In this document: positions 26,160-32,648 of the stretch, in pieces
Layout of the letters: the number at the start of each line of letters is the position of its first letter
How positions within the stretch are numbered: position 1 is the first letter of the stretch
Notes under the pieces: model-generated
What the model was told of the DNA's origin: nothing
What the model saw: only the letters and a program-made list of their open reading frames with translations
Databases searched by the model: none
Made by a program: the position numbers and the translations under genes
From: JAVBJN01 sp031546985
Lineage (GTDB): Bacteria > Bacteroidota > Bacteroidia > Chitinophagales > Chitinophagaceae
Direction: 5' to 3'
DNA length: 64,000 bases
Assembly: GCA_031546985.1 (NCBI GenBank)
Contig: JAVBJN010000020.1
Location: 73,544-137,543, forward strand

Positions 26160-26690
26160 ATGGCAGTGATATTACCCGTTAAAGGAATACATCCAAAATT
26201 TGGGAACGATTGTTTTATTGCCCCCAACGCTACTGTGGTAGGCGATGTGGTAATGGGCGATGAATGCAGCATATGGTTCAACACCGTAGTGCGCGGTGAT
26301 GTAAACAGCATACGCATGGGCAATAAGGTAAACATACAAGACAATGCCACACTCCATTGCACGTATGAAAAAACCAAGGTTACGCTGGGCAATAATGTAT
26401 CTATCGGGCATAATGCCATAGTGCACGGCTGCACTGTAGAAGACAATGTGCTCATTGGTATGGGCGCCATTGTGATGGATAATGTACACATTGGTAAAAA
26501 CAGTATTATTGCCGCAGGCGCGGTAGTATTGGAAGGCACTATTATTGAACCGGGTTCTATCTATGCAGGTGTACCTGCCAAAAAAGTAAAAGTCATTAGC
26601 GAAGCGCTGCTCGAAGGAGAGGTAAACCGCATTGCCAATAACTATCTTATGTACTCCAGCTGGTTTAAGGAGCAGGAGCCACAACCGTAA
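26160..26690 (+). CDS. Gamma-carbonic anhydrase-like hexapeptide-repeat protein
   Basis: The 176-residue protein is built from left-handed beta-helix hexapeptide repeats (for example VVGDVVMGDECSIWFN and VSIGHNAIVHGCTVEDNVLI), ending in a helix. The spaced His residues in ATLHCTY, IGHNAIVHGC match the metal site of gamma-carbonic anhydrases and the related PaaY/YrdA proteins. Whether it hydrates CO2 or is a thioesterase or acyltransferase relative is uncertain. ATG at 26160 gives the family start MAVILPVKG; upstream in-frame ATGs fall in low-complexity intergenic DNA. A near -7 box (TACCTTTA, 26129-26136) precedes it. Confidence 0.88.
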   Translation: MAVILPVKGIHPKFGNDCFIAPNATVVGDVVMGDECSIWFNTVVRGDVNSIRMGNKVNIQDNATLHCTYEKTKVTLGNNVSIGHNAIVHGCTVEDNVLIGMGAIVMDNVHIGKNSIIAAGAVVLEGTIIEPGSIYAGVPAKKVKVISEALLEGEVNRIANNYLMYSSWFKEQEPQP

Positions 26691-26707
26691 TAATTTTTGT
26701 ACCACAT

Positions 26708-26749
26708 AAAAAAAGCGGTCGCTGTAATGTTACAGCGACCGCTTTTTTA
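26708..26749. terminator. Bidirectional terminator between convergent genes
   Basis: A long perfect inverted repeat with arms around 26709-26727 and 26730-26748 (GCGGTCGCTGTAA pairing with TTACAGCGACCGC), flanked by A-run and T-run. It lies between the hexapeptide gene and the convergent thioredoxin gene, 18-19 bases from each stop. Confidence 0.9.
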
Positions 26750-26767
26750 TTCCAGAAAACGGAACTA

Positions 26768-27289
26768 TTATTTCTTTACTACATCAAACATTTTCATCAG
26801 GTCCAGCTCTACGCTTTTTTCAACGTTTTCGGTAATACGCCCTACCTCGTTGTGGTTGAGGTATACAATAAACGTGGGCACTTTCGATATGCTAAAAATA
26901 TCGTGCTCAATATTCAGAGTATGTTTCTGACGGTCGGTGGCAAAAATCTTTACCTTATCCAAAGGGTAATCGCAGGCTTTAAGTACCTTAAAAAATTGAG
27001 GAACCAAAGTATGGCTATCGTCGCACCAGGTACCCATGAAGACAACAATTTCGTACGCACCAATTTCCTGTTTAATCCGTTTTACCAATCCGCTGTCTGG
27101 CTTATACGCATCCATACCGGTCTTAAACCACGAATAGCCAGGCTGCTGTAATTCTTTCAGCGAGATTTCGCCCACCAGCATATTGGTACCGCCTTCGGGA
27201 TCTTTTACCGATTTATAGGTTTGTGCATCCTGCGAAAATCCTTGCAATGCCATTACACCGAATAAGAGTATACCCAACAGTTTTTTCAT
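26768..27289 (-). CDS. Exported thioredoxin-fold protein with a CxxS active site
   Basis: The 173-residue protein has a signal peptide ending GFSQ and a thioredoxin fold: VVFMGTWCDDSHTLVPQF, then KVKIFATDR and the cis-proline stretch KVPTFIVY. The active site is Cys-Asp-Asp-Ser rather than Cys-x-x-Cys, so it cannot form the usual intramolecular disulfide. CxxS thioredoxins are known to form mixed disulfides or act in monothiol exchange; the role here is unknown. It starts after a 120-base gap from the T9SS protein upstream and ends at the shared terminator. Confidence 0.85.
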   Translation of the reverse strand: MKKLLGILLFGVMALQGFSQDAQTYKSVKDPEGGTNMLVGEISLKELQQPGYSWFKTGMDAYKPDSGLVKRIKQEIGAYEIVVFMGTWCDDSHTLVPQFFKVLKACDYPLDKVKIFATDRQKHTLNIEHDIFSISKVPTFIVYLNHNEVGRITENVEKSVELDLMKMFDVVKK

Positions 27290-27355
27290 CTCCGTTTTTT
27301 ATTTCTATAGCTTAAATATAATACTTGCAGGCATTATTGCTTGTTAGCCGCCTGT

Positions 27356-27390
27356 TAAAAAAAATCCCCTGGAAAAATTTCCAGGGGATT
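27356..27390 (-). terminator. Intrinsic terminator of the minus-strand T9SS protein gene
   Basis: Arms AATCCCCTGGAAA (27363-27375) and TTTCCAGGGGATT (27378-27390) pair perfectly. On the minus strand the stem runs into an uninterrupted T-run. It begins 23 bases after the stop codon. Confidence 0.85.
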
Positions 27391-27412
27391 CTATCTTAAA
27401 AACTTAACGGCA

Positions 27413-28129
27413 TTACGCTTTGATCAGTTTCTTGGTCATTACGATATCGCCTGATTTATTTTTCAGTTGAATCATGTACACACCTTTGGTAAGGCCTGAG
27501 ATATCAACTCTGTTAATTGCGTTGTCTTTCTGGAAAGGTTGTTTGATCTGCAGTGCACCAACCAGGTTAATCACATGAATTTCAGTCATTTCCATTTTGC
27601 TATCGGTAGCTACAACAAACACTTCGTTGTTGGCAGGCACCGGATAAACAGTAAGTTTATCGTTGGTAGCGTAAGATTTGATGCCGGTAGGCGTATTCTG
27701 GGCAATGTACACAGCGGTCATATTGCCTGATGGTGTAGTACAGTCTACAACTGCAATGGCAGATTGGCTAACCACGCCACCTGGAGCAATTTTAAAACGT
27801 ACTTCCAGCAAACCTGAGTCACCCACCGCAATAGATGTTGCAGTTTGCACAGAGTTCAGGTCAGCAGTGTAATAACAGGTATTGTTGTCGCACACACCGT
27901 CTACAGTCCAGCCGGTAGGCAATACAGCGCTCAGTTTGTTCAGTTTCCAATCAAAACTTGCAGCAGCAGCACTGTTGTTTCTCATAAAGTTCTTTACGTT
28001 CAGGTCTGTCGAAGTAGAAGGCACTGTTGTAAGACCTGCAGACTTAATAGTATCGGCCCTCAAAGACCATTGCGCGAACGTTACAGTAGAAAGTATCATT
28101 CCAGACAGCACAAGTAAAAGACGTTTCAT
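27413..28129 (-). CDS. Secreted protein with T9SS type A sorting domain
   Basis: The 238-residue protein has a signal peptide ending TFAQ, a middle region of about 120 residues (RADTIKSAGLTTVPSTSTDL, Cys-containing CDNNTCYY and a later VVDCTTPSG) with no family I recognise, and a type A sorting domain from about residue 150: LTVYPVPANNEVFV, then VDISGLTKGVYMIQLKN and a Lys-rich end KKLIKA. Such tails direct export by the type IX system and are removed at the surface. ATG at 28129 starts the signal peptide. A TATTTTTG box on the minus strand (28160-28167) lies 30 bases upstream. Divergent from another T9SS protein. Confidence 0.88.
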   Translation of the reverse strand: MKRLLLVLSGMILSTVTFAQWSLRADTIKSAGLTTVPSTSTDLNVKNFMRNNSAAAASFDWKLNKLSAVLPTGWTVDGVCDNNTCYYTADLNSVQTATSIAVGDSGLLEVRFKIAPGGVVSQSAIAVVDCTTPSGNMTAVYIAQNTPTGIKSYATNDKLTVYPVPANNEVFVVATDSKMEMTEIHVINLVGALQIKQPFQKDNAINRVDISGLTKGVYMIQLKNKSGDIVMTKKLIKA

Positions 28130-28159
28130 AATTCTGGTAGCTTTAAATTGATGTAGTTC

Positions 28160-28167
28160 CAAAAATA
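28160..28167 (-). promoter_or_regulatory. -7 promoter box of the minus-strand T9SS protein gene
   Basis: Reads TATTTTTG on the minus strand, 30 bases before the ATG at 28129. Confidence 0.45.
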
Positions 28168-28194
28168 AGGATTATGGAGGTAAAAAAAAATATT

Positions 28195-28206
28195 AACGAA
28201 TTCGTT
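28195..28206. promoter_or_regulatory. 12-base palindrome between two divergent T9SS genes
   Basis: AACGAATTCGTT is a perfect palindrome lying between the divergent T9SS protein genes at 28129 and 28248. It could be an operator for both, but a 12-base palindrome can also arise by chance. Confidence 0.3.
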
Positions 28207-28247
28207 TTTTACATAATTTTAACGTCACTAACAAAAAAAAGGTTTAT

Positions 28248-29792
28248 ATGAAAAAAACATTATGCAAACTGCTGTTGGCCGGAAGTGCACTCCTGGGTGT
28301 TTCTACTGCTGCTAACGCGCAACTGGCAGTAGGGTCTGTAGCACCAGACTTTACGCTGACAGACATCAACGGTCAATCACAGCAGCTGTACAAGTACCTG
28401 GATTCCGGTTACACCGTAATTATGGACATTTCTGCTGCCTGGTGCGGTCCATGCTGGGCTGTGCACAACAGCGGTGTTTTAAAAACACTGTATAACGAAT
28501 ACGGTCCTAACGGTACTGTATCTCCTAAAAAAATAATGGTTCTCTTTGTAGAAGGCGAAGCACAAAATACTACTGCACAGCTTCATGGCACAGGAACTAC
28601 CCCTCCTGCTACTTATGCTGATGGTACCCAAGGGGATTGGGTAACCGGCGAGCCTTATCCGTTTATTGACAACGCTACACTGAACAGTGTATACCAGATC
28701 GGAGGTTTCCCAACCTTTACCATCGTATGCCCTAACCGTACCGTTGCTTTTGCTATTGCAGGTTACAACCAGGCTATGTTAAACAAATCTTTCTGGTTGC
28801 CTTATATGCAAAACTGTCCGGTTGCTACCCAACCTACAGATGGTTCTGTAATGAAAGACCTTGCTATCAAAGATGTAGTATGCCCTGGCAACATGGCGCT
28901 TTCTGCTCCGATTCAAAACATGGGTACTTCTCCTTTAACTGCTGCTACAGTTGAAGCTCTGATCGGCGGTAACGTAGTAGCTACCCAAAACTGGACTGGT
29001 AACCTGGCCAAGTATGGTATTGCTACCGTTAACTTCACCGGCACTGGCGCTATTGCTGCAGGTACCAACAACGTACAGTACAAAATCACTGTAGGTAGTG
29101 ATGCCAATGCGAGCAACAACACCCAGAACTATGCTGTAAAAGGAAGTACTACTACTAACAAAACACTGCGTTTGGAAGTGAATACAGATGCATTCCCTGG
29201 TGAAACAGAATGGAAAGTATTCGACGACAACAATGCCGTTGTAGCTTCTCACAAATACACCGCGGGTACTGGTACTAACGGCCAGGGTGGTCCGGATGCA
29301 CAAAGACTGTTCCAGCACTACCTGGATCTGGATGCTAACAAATGCTACCGTTTCCAAATCACCGATACTTATGGTGATGGTCTGACAGGTGTTCCTCAAG
29401 GACAAACCATCGGTAACTTTAAACTGTATGATGCCAACACCATGGTGTTCAACATCGGTGGCGATTTCGGAAAATCGGCTGAGTCTAGAACTCTTACTGG
29501 TTCAGCTGTAAACGGTATCGAATCATTCAGCAATGTTGAATCATTCAAACTGTATCCTAACCCTGCTGCCAGCTTCGTAAACATCGATCTGACCACCAAC
29601 GAAGCATTTGGTGCCAACATGCAGATCGTGAATATGGTAGGCCAGGTAGTTAAAACACTTGACAAACGTAACTTTACTTCTGGTTTCAACCGCGTAACCA
29701 TCGACACTAAAGATCTCGCTAACGGCATTTATATGCTGCAAATGGAATCTAACGGTCAGGTTAAAGCTGAAAGATTTACCATCAGTAAATAA
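28248..29792 (+). CDS. Secreted thioredoxin/TlpA-like protein with CARDB-like region and T9SS sorting domain
   Basis: This 514-residue exported protein has a signal peptide ending ANAQ. A redoxin domain follows (VGSVAPDFTLTDINGQSQQL) with the intact active site WCGPCW (Cys66, Cys69) and a cis-proline region IGGFPTFTIV. Around residues 200-300 is an adhesion-like beta domain resembling CARDB (DLAIKDVVCPGNMALSAPIQ, then NNVQYKITVG). A second beta region with TYGDGLTG follows, and the C-terminus (about 430-514) is a type A sorting domain (FKLYPNPAASFVNIDL ... ANGIYMLQM). The arrangement suggests a cell-surface or secreted disulfide-active protein. A terminator follows 22 bases after the stop. 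Confidence 0.9.
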   Translation: MKKTLCKLLLAGSALLGVSTAANAQLAVGSVAPDFTLTDINGQSQQLYKYLDSGYTVIMDISAAWCGPCWAVHNSGVLKTLYNEYGPNGTVSPKKIMVLFVEGEAQNTTAQLHGTGTTPPATYADGTQGDWVTGEPYPFIDNATLNSVYQIGGFPTFTIVCPNRTVAFAIAGYNQAMLNKSFWLPYMQNCPVATQPTDGSVMKDLAIKDVVCPGNMALSAPIQNMGTSPLTAATVEALIGGNVVATQNWTGNLAKYGIATVNFTGTGAIAAGTNNVQYKITVGSDANASNNTQNYAVKGSTTTNKTLRLEVNTDAFPGETEWKVFDDNNAVVASHKYTAGTGTNGQGGPDAQRLFQHYLDLDANKCYRFQITDTYGDGLTGVPQGQTIGNFKLYDANTMVFNIGGDFGKSAESRTLTGSAVNGIESFSNVESFKLYPNPAASFVNIDLTTNEAFGANMQIVNMVGQVVKTLDKRNFTSGFNRVTIDTKDLANGIYMLQMESNGQVKAERFTISK

Positions 29793-29810
29793 TTTGGACG
29801 ACCTCCCAAT

Positions 29811-29843
29811 AAAAAATCCCCGCACAGGTTGCGGGGATTTTTT
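29811..29843 (+). terminator. Intrinsic terminator after the thioredoxin-T9SS gene
   Basis: Arms AATCCCCGCA (29815-29824) and TGCGGGGATT (29830-29839) close the loop CAGGT, followed by a run of T. Confidence 0.9.
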
Positions 29844-29880
29844 TTTACAATTACCAGCACTAAACCGTCAATAATACTAA

Positions 29881-29922
29881 AAACGCAGCAAGCACATTCA
29901 GATGAATGTGCTTGCTGCGTTT
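29881..29922 (-). terminator. Intrinsic terminator of msrB
   Basis: A 20-base-pair perfect inverted repeat (29881-29900 with 29903-29922, two bases between the arms) lies 18 bases downstream of the minus-strand msrB stop. On the minus strand it is followed by TTTAGTATTATTG. Its length is unusual for a terminator but it has no coding potential. Confidence 0.8.
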
Positions 29923-29940
29923 CATAACCTTGCGAGAATC

Positions 29941-30444
29941 TTATTTCTTACCTTCAAAATTGAGCACTACCGAGTTAATACAGTAGCGTTTATACGTTGG
30001 CGGAGGCCCGTCGTCAAAAATATGACCCAGGTGGGCATCGCAACGGCCGCACAATACTTCGGTACGAGTCATGCCGTGCGTACGGTCGTCCTTGTATTTC
30101 ATACTTTTTTCGGAGATCGGCTCAAAAAAGCTGGGCCAGCCACAGCTGCTTTCAAACTTGGCATCCGACTTAAACAAAGGGTTGCCGCAAGCGGCGCAGT
30201 AATAGGTACCGGCCTCAAAATGGTTCCAGTACTTACCGGAAAAAGCCCATTCCGTTCCCTTTTGGCGGGCCACCTGGTACACTTCTGGCGAAAGGGTTTT
30301 CTTCCAATCCTCTTCGCTCATGTCTACCTTTTTGGTTTCGGTGTGGGAATACACCGGATTTTTAGTGTTATCCATCTTCTTTTGTGAGAAACTACATTGG
30401 TTCAACAATAAAGTTACCAAACCCAGCACAATTACCTTTTTCAT
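29941..30444 (-). CDS. msrB: Exported peptide-methionine (R)-S-oxide reductase (MsrB)
   Basis: The 167-residue protein reduces the R form of methionine sulfoxide. Zinc-binding pairs YYCAACG and EVLCGRCDAHLGH, the WPSFFEP stretch and the catalytic Cys in RYCINSVVL are all present. Unlike cytosolic MsrB it begins with a hydrophobic signal ending NQCSFSQ; a Cys or a Gln cleavage site would put it in the periplasm or on a membrane as a lipoprotein. The start at 30444 gives the signal at the N-terminus. A small GC-rich hairpin (CCGGCAGTGCCGG) lies in the upstream leader at about 30462. Confidence 0.93.
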   Translation of the reverse strand: MKKVIVLGLVTLLLNQCSFSQKKMDNTKNPVYSHTETKKVDMSEEDWKKTLSPEVYQVARQKGTEWAFSGKYWNHFEAGTYYCAACGNPLFKSDAKFESSCGWPSFFEPISEKSMKYKDDRTHGMTRTEVLCGRCDAHLGHIFDDGPPPTYKRYCINSVVLNFEGKK

Positions 30445-30576
30445 CTTCGTAAATTTTATTCCGGCAGTGCCGGATCGGGGTTTATAATAGCAATTTACAA
30501 CTACTTACGCTGGCTGCCATTAATCGGATTTGCGTTAACAAATCTTTACAAATACCGTAATACGGCTAAAATTGTG

Positions 30577-30584
30577 TAAATTTG
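30577..30584 (+). promoter_or_regulatory. -7 promoter box of adk
   Basis: TAAATTTG matches TAnnTTTG exactly, 24 bases before the adk ATG. Confidence 0.55.
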
Positions 30585-30608
30585 CCCCTTTCAACTACGT
30601 AACAACTT

Positions 30609-31187
30609 ATGTTCAATCTGGTTTTATTCGGCCCTCCGGGTAGCGGTAAAGGCACTCAGTCGGCTAATATCATTGAAAAATACAATCTGATTCACATCTC
30701 TACCGGCGATCTGCTGCGCCACGAAGTTTCTACAGAAACTCCGCTGGGCCTGGAAGCTAAAAAGTTTATGGATCAGGGCATGCTCGTTCCGGATGAAGTA
30801 GTAATTGGCATGATCAGCTCCAAGCTGGATGCCAACCCCAACGCGAGCGGTTTTATCTTCGACGGTTTTCCCCGTACCGAAGCCCAGGCCGAAGCACTCG
30901 ATAAATTGCTGGAGTTTAAAAATACCTCTATCTCGGCCGTACTTTCTCTGGAAGTAAGCCAGGAGGAACTGACCCAGCGCCTGCTGCACCGCGGCGAAAC
31001 CAGTGGCCGTAGCGACGATACCCTTGAAGTAATTCAGAAACGTGTAAAAGAATACCACGCCAAAACAGCGCCTGTTGCAGAATACTACAACAACCACAAC
31101 AAACTGGTGCGTCTGAAAGGTGAAAAGGCGGTAGACGAAGTATTTGCAGACATCTGTAAAGAAGTAGACCAGCACGTTACTGCTTAA
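30609..31187 (+). CDS. adk: Adenylate kinase
   Basis: This 192-residue enzyme interconverts AMP + ATP and 2 ADP. The P-loop GPPGSGKGT is at residues 8-16, followed by HISTGDLLR, FIFDGFPRTEAQAEAL and SGRSDDTLEVIQKRV. The length and the short lid region (no zinc-binding cysteines) mark the short form common in Bacteroidota. It is upstream of obgE with a 116-base gap. A weak hairpin in the gap (31222-31253) may lower read-through. Confidence 0.97.
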   Translation: MFNLVLFGPPGSGKGTQSANIIEKYNLIHISTGDLLRHEVSTETPLGLEAKKFMDQGMLVPDEVVIGMISSKLDANPNASGFIFDGFPRTEAQAEALDKLLEFKNTSISAVLSLEVSQEELTQRLLHRGETSGRSDDTLEVIQKRVKEYHAKTAPVAEYYNNHNKLVRLKGEKAVDEVFADICKEVDQHVTA

Positions 31188-31221
31188 AGCATATTGATCA
31201 GCCTATTGCTGAACCATACCT

Positions 31222-31258
31222 AAGGATGTCGGGCATCAGCGCCAGGCATCCTTTGTTT
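31222..31258 (+). terminator. Weak terminator candidate after adk
   Basis: AAGGATG (31222-31228) can pair with CATCCTT (31247-31253), loop about 18 bases, followed by TGTTTG. The stem is short and the T-run is interrupted. Confidence 0.4.
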
Positions 31259-31303
31259 GTAAAGGCCTTTGAGCCATTGTTAACTGTTTAATGTAAGAGC
31301 ATC

Positions 31304-32362
31304 GTGGAGAATTTTGTTGACTATATCCGTATTTTTTGCCGTTCCGGCCATGGTGGCGCAGGAAGCAAACACTTTATGCGTACCAAATTCAACGCCCAGG
31401 CTGGTCCTGATGGTGGTGACGGCGGCCGTGGCGGACATATTATTTTACGGGGCAACAAAAACCTGTGGACCTTACTGCACCTGCGTTATTACAAAAACGT
31501 GCATGCCGAAAACGGTAAACCGGGTAGTAAGAACAATAGTACCGGCCGTGATGGTGAGGATGTGATTATTGAAGTGCCATTGGGTACCATTGCCAAATGT
31601 GAGGAAACCGGAGAAATAGAAGCCGAGGTGCTGGAAGACGGCCAGGAAGTGATCTGGCTGCGCGGCGGCCGTGGAGGTTTGGGCAACAGCAACTTTAAAA
31701 CTGCTGTAAACCAGGCGCCGGAATACGCACAACCGGGCGAGGATGGTGTAGAAGGTTTTAAATACATGGAGCTGAAAATGCTGGCCGATGTGGGATTGGT
31801 AGGTTTCCCTAACGCGGGCAAATCTACCCTGCTGTCTACCATCTCTGCCGCCAGGCCCAAAATTGCCGATTATGCGTTTACCACCCTTACCCCGCAATTG
31901 GGTATGGTAGAATACCGCAACGGGTTTTCGTTCTGCATGGCCGATCTGCCGGGTATTATCGAAGGCGCCGCCGAAGGTAAAGGACTAGGACACCGTTTCC
32001 TGCGCCATATTGAGCGCAATGCGGCCTTGTTGTTCATGATCCCTGCCGATAGCAACGACCACCGCAAAGAGTTCGAGATTCTGCTTAATGAGCTGAAAGA
32101 ATACAATCCCGAACTGCTGGACAAAAAAATGTTCATTGCCATCAGTAAAAGCGATATGCTGGATGAAGAATTGAAAACTGCCATCAGCAAAGAACTGCCC
32201 GAAGAAATTCCGCACCTGTTCATCTCCTCTTTATCCAACTACAACCTGCAGCCGTTAAAAGATATGCTGTGGACGGCGCTGAGTGAGAGCGTAGTAAGCG
32301 TTATTCCTTCTGTAGAAGCCACTACCGAAGAAGCGGAAGAAGAATACAACGAAGAAGATTAA
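31304..32362 (+). CDS. obgE: Obg GTPase
   Basis: The 352-residue essential GTPase acts in late large-subunit ribosome assembly and stress signalling. Residues 1-160 form the glycine-rich Obg domain (SGHGGAGSKHFMRTK, GPDGGDGGRGGHII). The GTPase part has G1 GFPNAGKS at 167-174, the Asp-Leu-Pro-Gly switch element DLPGIIEGAAEGKGLGHRFL, and SKSDML near 280. The C-terminus is Glu-rich rather than carrying the extra C-terminal domain of E. coli ObgE. It starts with GTG at 31304, which gives the conserved MENFVDYI N-terminus. A terminator follows. Confidence 0.96.
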   Translation: MENFVDYIRIFCRSGHGGAGSKHFMRTKFNAQAGPDGGDGGRGGHIILRGNKNLWTLLHLRYYKNVHAENGKPGSKNNSTGRDGEDVIIEVPLGTIAKCEETGEIEAEVLEDGQEVIWLRGGRGGLGNSNFKTAVNQAPEYAQPGEDGVEGFKYMELKMLADVGLVGFPNAGKSTLLSTISAARPKIADYAFTTLTPQLGMVEYRNGFSFCMADLPGIIEGAAEGKGLGHRFLRHIERNAALLFMIPADSNDHRKEFEILLNELKEYNPELLDKKMFIAISKSDMLDEELKTAISKELPEEIPHLFISSLSNYNLQPLKDMLWTALSESVVSVIPSVEATTEEAEEEYNEED

Positions 32363-32383
32363 TTGAAATACATTTTTGATAGG

Positions 32384-32411
32384 AAACGCCCCGATGGGGC
32401 GTTTTTTTTAT
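32384..32411 (+). terminator. Intrinsic terminator after obgE
   Basis: AAACGCCCC (32384-32392) pairs with GGGGCGTTT (32396-32404) around GAT, followed by a T-run. Confidence 0.9.
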
Positions 32412-32440
32412 GCCCGCCAGGGCAAATCATTTCTCGCCCG

Positions 32441-32580
32441 GGCTTCGACAAGCTCAGCCGACGGGCAGGACCTTCGGACCTGACAGGTCTGAGCCTTTCG
32501 TTGGGGTGACTGAACCTGTTGGTTTAGGTGACTGAGCTTGTCGGTTTGGGTGGCTGAGCCTGTCGAAGCCCCCGTTCCTG
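32441..32580. repeat. Cluster of dispersed short repeats before the S46 gene
   Basis: Contains inverted and direct copies of the CTGAGCTTGTCGAAG family (GGCTTCGACAAGCTCAG at 32441-32457, and CTGAGCTTGTCGG plus CTGAGCCTGTCGAAGCC at about 32532-32577). The AGACCTG-type palindrome (GACCTGACAGGTCT) is at about 32478-32491. Near-repeats of GGTGACTGARCYTGT span 32504-32545. No gene is seen. Confidence 0.65.
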
Positions 32581-32611
32581 TAATTTCCACGAAAGTTCCC
32601 TTCTCGTTCGT

Positions 32612-32619
32612 TAAATTTG
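32612..32619 (+). promoter_or_regulatory. -7 promoter box of the S46 peptidase gene
   Basis: TAAATTTG matches TAnnTTTG and is followed at once by the inverted repeat TGACTTT ... AAAGTCA (32620-32626 with 32634-32640), which would lie across the transcription start. Confidence 0.55.
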
Positions 32620-32648
32620 TGACTTTCGTAAAAAAAGTCACGATAATC

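Noticed and set aside
32538..32648. N-terminal extension of the S46 peptidase
   Set aside because: It reads through dispersed repeat and the promoter box and would bury the signal peptide.
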